Shown here: piece after piece, positions 6,007 through 9,698 of the stretch
Layout: every line of letters begins with the position of its first letter
Position numbering within the stretch: position 1 is the stretch's first letter
Source: Chromatiales bacterium
GTDB lineage: Bacteria; Pseudomonadota; Gammaproteobacteria; UBA6429; Thiohalophilaceae
Length of the DNA stretch: 9,698 nt
NCBI GenBank assembly: GCA_027070385.1
Contig: JALXDW010000448.1
Coordinates: forward strand, 1 to 9,698
Reading direction: 5' to 3'
Position numbers and translations under genes: made by a program
Notes under the pieces: model-generated
The model's database searches: none
What the model was told of the DNA's origin: nothing
The model's input: the letters and a program-made list of their open reading frames with translations, nothing else

Positions 6007-8385
6007 GTGTTAAATTCAAATAACAATGCTGCTAAAATTTTGCTGGTATTTCCGGTTTCTGGTCTGCTGGTATTTATTGCTGTGTCTGTCTGGTTTGTTG
6101 TTTATAAGGTGAACATCAGTTCGGATATGCAGCAGTTTTTGCCGAAAAAACAGCATGATTCGCAAGTGGATAATTTTGTTAATACGTTGGATCCTCTTAC
6201 GATTCTCAATACGATTAATGAGTCTAACAGTGGTCTTTTTTTAATTGCGATTAAAGGAGGCTCTGCCAGTGACCGTGCAATGGCCAGTATTCAGTTACGC
6301 AAGAAGTTGTTAGCCGATAACAATTTTATATTTGTTAATAATGGCAAGGGACGCTTGCCATTAAAGGATCGTCAGTTGTTGACGAAGTATCGTTATTTAT
6401 TAACAGCAAAAAATGATCAAGCGGCCGCATTCACCTTTCAGTCATTTTCTGCCGAATTAGAACAGCGTTATCAGGAACTGCGTTCTCCCATGGCAGGCAG
6501 GATAAAAAAAACATTGCCTGAAGACCCAACAGCCGAAGTGCGTTATATTCTTCAGCAGTGGCATTCAGGAAAATCACCCAATAAAAAACAGGGAGTATGG
6601 GCTAGCCCGGATGGTACAACAGCGTTATTAGTGGCAGCCGTTGCAATGGATGGTGCCGATATTAATAAACAGCAGTGGGCAATGGATAAAATTATCCAGA
6701 CCTTTGAGAATAACGGTATTGCCGGGTTGGATATTCAATTATCGGGTATGGGTGTGTTTGCCGTACAGGCACGCCAGAAAATAAAATCAGATGCCAGGCG
6801 CATCAGTTTGGTTGCAACTGTTGCTGTGTTGCTGTTGATACTCTGGGCATTTCGATCGTTGTGGTATGTTCTGCTTGCGGGTTTACCCTTGTTTGCCGCT
6901 ATTTTGAGCGGTATTGTGGTCACTCAGCTTGTTTTTAAAAGTGTGCATGGGATTACACTGGCTTTTGGGTTAACTTTAATCGGGGTTGCATTGGACTACC
7001 CGGTTCATATTTTCAGTCACATCACAACCAGTGAAAGTATTCGTGTCAGTATTAAAAATATCTGGCCAACATTAAGATTGGGTGTGTTAACAACTTGTTT
7101 GGGATTTTTTGCGCTTACACAAACCAGCTTCAGTGGTTTGGCACAGTTGGGAGTTTTTGCAATGAGTGGCTTGCTTGTAGCGGCATTAATTACTCGTTTT
7201 GTTATCCCGCCTTTATTATTGCTGCAAGGCCATAAAACTGTTGTGGGTGTTCCTGGCTGGGTGAGGTTATTAAGCCAGTCGGGTATTGCTGTTAATGTTA
7301 GAGTGATTGCCGGCAGTTTGGTTTTGCTGGTATTTTTATTTCTGGCTTTCCCTGTTACTTGGGAAAGTGATTTGGCTAAACTCAGCCCGGTCTCTGCAGA
7401 ACAGCTCAGTATCGACAAGCAGTTGCGTCAGCAATTAAACACTGACGATTTGGTAAATATTGCCGTTGTCAGTGCATCAAGCAGTAACGAGGCTATTGTA
7501 AAAACAGAGCAGTTAAAAAATTTTTTACATCGGTTGATTGATAAAAAAATCATATCAGGCTTTCGTGCCCCCTATCAGTTATTACCCAGTATTGAGACAC
7601 AGTTAAAGCGGCAACAAAACTTGCCGACAATGGATAACTTGCAGTCTGTTGTTGCCAACGCAACACGCAACAGCCCGTTTAAAAAAAACAGTTTTGCTGC
7701 TTTTATAAAAGATGTTGAGGCCAGCCGTAAACTAGCCCCTCTGACGCTTGTTCAGTTAAACGATACACTACTGGGACGCCAGCTAGCCCCTATGTTATTC
7801 CAGGTTAACAATCGCTGGTTGGGGGTTATCCGTTTTATTGGGGTGAGTGATAGTATGCAGCTGGAAAAAAGTATTCGGCAGCTAGGACGTACCGATGTAT
7901 CGTTCCTGAATTTGAAGACGGCCTCTGAGTTAATCATTGACAGATTCAGAGAGGAAGCCATTAACCTTATTGGTATTGGGCTAATGGTGATATTTATTAC
8001 ATTATTGGTAAGCCTCAAAGACAAGCAGCGTTTAATGCAGGTCTGTTTTATTGTATCAATGGCAGTGGCCTGTGATATTCTATTACTCAATATATTTGCG
8101 CAAACACTGTCCTTGTTCCATCTTGTTTCATTATTACTGGTGTTGGGATTGGGTTTGGACTATAGCCTGTTTTTTACACGCCGTGGTGATGACAGTGCTA
8201 TTCGTGAAAGAACAGTATATGGCATACTGGTTTGTTTTGGCTCGACGGCACTGGTTTTTGCTATGCTGGCAAGTTCAAGTATTCCCGTACTCAGTGCGAT
8301 TGGTTTAACCGTCTTTATGGGCGTGAGTTTGAGTTTCCTTTTTTCCATTTTATTTGGCCGTTACCGTGTTAAAGAAATGTTTTAA
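6007..8385 (+). CDS. MMPL/RND-superfamily exporter
   Basis: A 792-residue transporter with the two-halved RND/MMPL plan: helix 1 (about 10-33), a large periplasmic domain (about 34-264), five helices (about 266-405), then helix 7 (about 431-450), a second periplasmic domain (about 451-650) and five more helices to the end. The fourth helix of each half carries the MMPL Asp-Tyr pair, GVALDYPVHI with Asp330 and GLGLDYSLFF with Asp718, the expected proton-relay residues. Both halves are intact. It probably passes the polyene or its lipid conjugate out of the inner membrane, working with the preceding LolA-like protein. The start is a GTG at 6007 with no visible Shine-Dalgarno sequence; no alternative start is present before helix 1. 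It lies 12 nt after the LolA-like gene and 15 nt before the ketosynthase. Confidence 0.88.
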   Translation: MLNSNNNAAKILLVFPVSGLLVFIAVSVWFVVYKVNISSDMQQFLPKKQHDSQVDNFVNTLDPLTILNTINESNSGLFLIAIKGGSASDRAMASIQLRKKLLADNNFIFVNNGKGRLPLKDRQLLTKYRYLLTAKNDQAAAFTFQSFSAELEQRYQELRSPMAGRIKKTLPEDPTAEVRYILQQWHSGKSPNKKQGVWASPDGTTALLVAAVAMDGADINKQQWAMDKIIQTFENNGIAGLDIQLSGMGVFAVQARQKIKSDARRISLVATVAVLLLILWAFRSLWYVLLAGLPLFAAILSGIVVTQLVFKSVHGITLAFGLTLIGVALDYPVHIFSHITTSESIRVSIKNIWPTLRLGVLTTCLGFFALTQTSFSGLAQLGVFAMSGLLVAALITRFVIPPLLLLQGHKTVVGVPGWVRLLSQSGIAVNVRVIAGSLVLLVFLFLAFPVTWESDLAKLSPVSAEQLSIDKQLRQQLNTDDLVNIAVVSASSSNEAIVKTEQLKNFLHRLIDKKIISGFRAPYQLLPSIETQLKRQQNLPTMDNLQSVVANATRNSPFKKNSFAAFIKDVEASRKLAPLTLVQLNDTLLGRQLAPMLFQVNNRWLGVIRFIGVSDSMQLEKSIRQLGRTDVSFLNLKTASELIIDRFREEAINLIGIGLMVIFITLLVSLKDKQRLMQVCFIVSMAVACDILLLNIFAQTLSLFHLVSLLLVLGLGLDYSLFFTRRGDDSAIRERTVYGILVCFGSTALVFAMLASSSIPVLSAIGLTVFMGVSLSFLFSILFGRYRVKEMF

Positions 8386-8400
8386 TCAATAGAATCAAGA

Positions 8401-9603
8401 ATGGCTATTAAACCCCTAAAAATAACAAGTTATACGACAACCAACGCTCTGGGTGCAGGTAATGCGGCTTCTTTGCAGGCATTACAGGCACAACAAACCG
8501 GTTTGCAAGCAGCCTCTTTTGATGGCTGTGATTTGAAAACGTTTATCGGGCAGGTTCAGGGATTGGAGAAAGTTGAACTGCCAGCGCATTTATCTGATTT
8601 TGATTGCAGAAATAATCGGTTAACCTGGCTAGGTTTGCAGCAGGACAACTTTAGTGACAATGTCCTTGCGGCGCGGGATAAATATGGAGCAAGTCGTATT
8701 GCCGTGTTTTTAGGAACAAGTACTTCCGGTATTCAGCAAACAGAGTTGGCGTATGCGCAAGTCGCACCAGAATTCGATTCGGCAAAAGGTTTGCCGGCTG
8801 ATTACCATTATACCAAAACACATAATACCTTTTCATTAGCTGATTTTGTTCAGCAATATTTTGGGTTAAACGGGATTGCACATGTTGTATCAACCGCTTG
8901 TTCATCCAGTGCCAAAGTTTTTGCCAGTGCCTATCGGCATATCCAGGCCGGTTTTTGTGATGCTGCGATTGTCGGTGGAGTTGATAGTTTATGTTTAACC
9001 ACGCTTTATGGTTTTAATAGCCTGCAACTTGTATCGGAGCAAAAGTGTACCCCTTGGGGAAAAGATCGTTCCGGTATCAATATTGGCGAGGCAGCCGGCT
9101 TTGCATTGCTGGAGCAGGATGACAGTGGTGGTGCCTCGCTGTCTTTACTGGGATATGGTGAAAGTAGCGATGCTTACCATATGTCAACACCACACCCGGA
9201 AGGTCGAGGTGCGGCCCAAGCCATGCAAGCGGCACTGAATTCAGCCGATCTCGACAATAAAGCGATTGATTATATTAACTTGCACGGCACCGCAACACAG
9301 TCGAACGACAGTGCAGAAGATAACGCGGTGATGAGTATTTTTGGTGGCAAAACACCGGCCAGTTCAACCAAGGGTTGGACCGGGCATACCCTGGGTGCGG
9401 CAGGCATTACCGAGGTGGTTTTTGGTTGCCTGGCTGTTGAAAACAGTTTTATTCCGATTAACCTGAATACGCAGGAAATTGATCCGACAATGCATACCAA
9501 CATTGTAATGGAAAAAAATAATGATAATGTAAATCGTTTTATCAGCAATTCATTTGGTTTTGGTGGCAGTAATTGCAGTTTAATTATCGGTCGACAGGGT
9601 TAA
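8401..9603 (+). CDS. apeO: Beta-ketoacyl-ACP synthase (KS of a KS-CLF pair, ApeO-like)
   Basis: A 400-residue FabF/KAS-type condensing enzyme with the complete Cys-His-His triad: Cys167 in STACSSS, His295 in NLHGTATQSND and His329 in KGWTGHTLGAAG, plus Lys324. The C-terminal NSFGFGGSN (383-391) is also typical. It should catalyse decarboxylative condensation of malonyl-ACP with the ACP-bound aromatic chain. Aryl-polyene clusters have two kinds of ketosynthase; I assign this one to the heterodimeric kind because the next gene, 4 nt downstream, begins like a chain-length factor. An ApeR-type homodimeric synthase remains possible. It starts with ATG at 8401 after a weak AGAATCAAGA leader, 15 nt behind the exporter. 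Confidence 0.88.
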   Translation: MAIKPLKITSYTTTNALGAGNAASLQALQAQQTGLQAASFDGCDLKTFIGQVQGLEKVELPAHLSDFDCRNNRLTWLGLQQDNFSDNVLAARDKYGASRIAVFLGTSTSGIQQTELAYAQVAPEFDSAKGLPADYHYTKTHNTFSLADFVQQYFGLNGIAHVVSTACSSSAKVFASAYRHIQAGFCDAAIVGGVDSLCLTTLYGFNSLQLVSEQKCTPWGKDRSGINIGEAAGFALLEQDDSGGASLSLLGYGESSDAYHMSTPHPEGRGAAQAMQAALNSADLDNKAIDYINLHGTATQSNDSAEDNAVMSIFGGKTPASSTKGWTGHTLGAAGITEVVFGCLAVENSFIPINLNTQEIDPTMHTNIVMEKNNDNVNRFISNSFGFGGSNCSLIIGRQG

Positions 9604-9607
9604 AAAG

Positions 9608-9698
9608 ATGAGTGCCGTGAACATTTACATCGATGCCATTAGTCTGGTTGCGGCTGGACTAACCGATTGGCCACAAAGCCAGCCCATTTTGTCGGGAA
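9608..9698 (+). CDS. apeC: Chain-length factor (KS-beta), N-terminal fragment
   Basis: Only the first 30 codons are in the window, beginning ATG at 9608. The reading MSAVNIYIDAISLVAAGLTDW followed by PQSQPILSG resembles the start of the ketosynthase chain-length factors of aryl-polyene clusters, which typically begin with an AIxLxAPGLxxW pattern. These lack the catalytic cysteine and pair with the ketosynthase to set chain length. Placement 4 nt after an intact ketosynthase supports a co-translated heterodimer. The defining active-site region lies beyond the window, so the call depends on the N-terminus and context. Confidence 0.65.
   Translation, partial: MSAVNIYIDAISLVAAGLTDWPQSQPILSG

Noticed and set aside
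7017..7418. Minus-strand 133-codon open frame inside the exporter gene
   Set aside because: It is antisense to membrane helices of the MMPL protein and shows no family-like pattern or binding site.
1..9698. Search for tRNA, rRNA, CRISPR arrays, insertion sequences and rho-independent terminators
   Set aside because: I saw no cloverleaf, repeat-spacer array, transposase, terminal inverted repeats or GC-rich hairpin with a T-run; the packed operon leaves little space for them.
1849..9698. Ordinary fatty-acid synthesis operon as the explanation
   Set aside because: The combination of acyl-AMP ligase, COG4648-like protein, LpxL-like acyltransferase, LolA-like protein and MMPL exporter is characteristic of aryl-polyene clusters and not of housekeeping fab genes.

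Overview
The window holds most of the first part of an aryl-polyene (APE / xanthomonadin-type) pigment gene cluster. AT-leaning codon usage, tightly packed genes and family composition suggest a gammaproteobacterium; I cannot name genus or species. These clusters make yellow polyene carboxylic acids with an aromatic head group, which end up in the outer membrane. All functional statements rest on motifs read by eye plus known family behaviour; no database search was run.

Layout. Positions 1-1601 are on the minus strand: a chorismatase gene (start at 953, running off the left edge) preceded in the same direction by a small secreted class II (cytochrome c'-like) c-type cytochrome (1601-1086). 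Positions 1602-1848 form a divergent intergenic region with a clear extended -10 promoter firing rightward. From 1849 to the right edge there is one apparent operon of nine genes with gaps of at most 30 nt and several overlaps: acyl carrier protein, six-helix membrane protein of the COG4648 type, acyl-AMP ligase, short hot-dog dehydratase, LpxL-like acyltransferase, LolA-like periplasmic protein, MMPL/RND exporter, ketosynthase, and the first 30 codons of a chain-length-factor-like ketosynthase partner.

How they fit together (inference from known APE and xanthomonadin systems). The chorismatase would turn chorismate into a hydroxybenzoate. The acyl-AMP ligase would activate it and load it on the ACP. 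The ketosynthase/chain-length-factor pair, the dehydratase and a ketoreductase not seen here would build the polyene. The LpxL-like acyltransferase, LolA-like protein and MMPL exporter would attach the product to a lipid carrier and move it to the outer membrane. The notable point is that the starter-supply gene is a XanB2-type chorismatase, as in xanthomonadin clusters, attached to an operon with APE-type gene content, while no ammonia lyase, glycosyltransferase or thioesterase is seen between the dehydratase and the LolA-like gene. The chorismatase is easy to miss because it is cut by the window edge.
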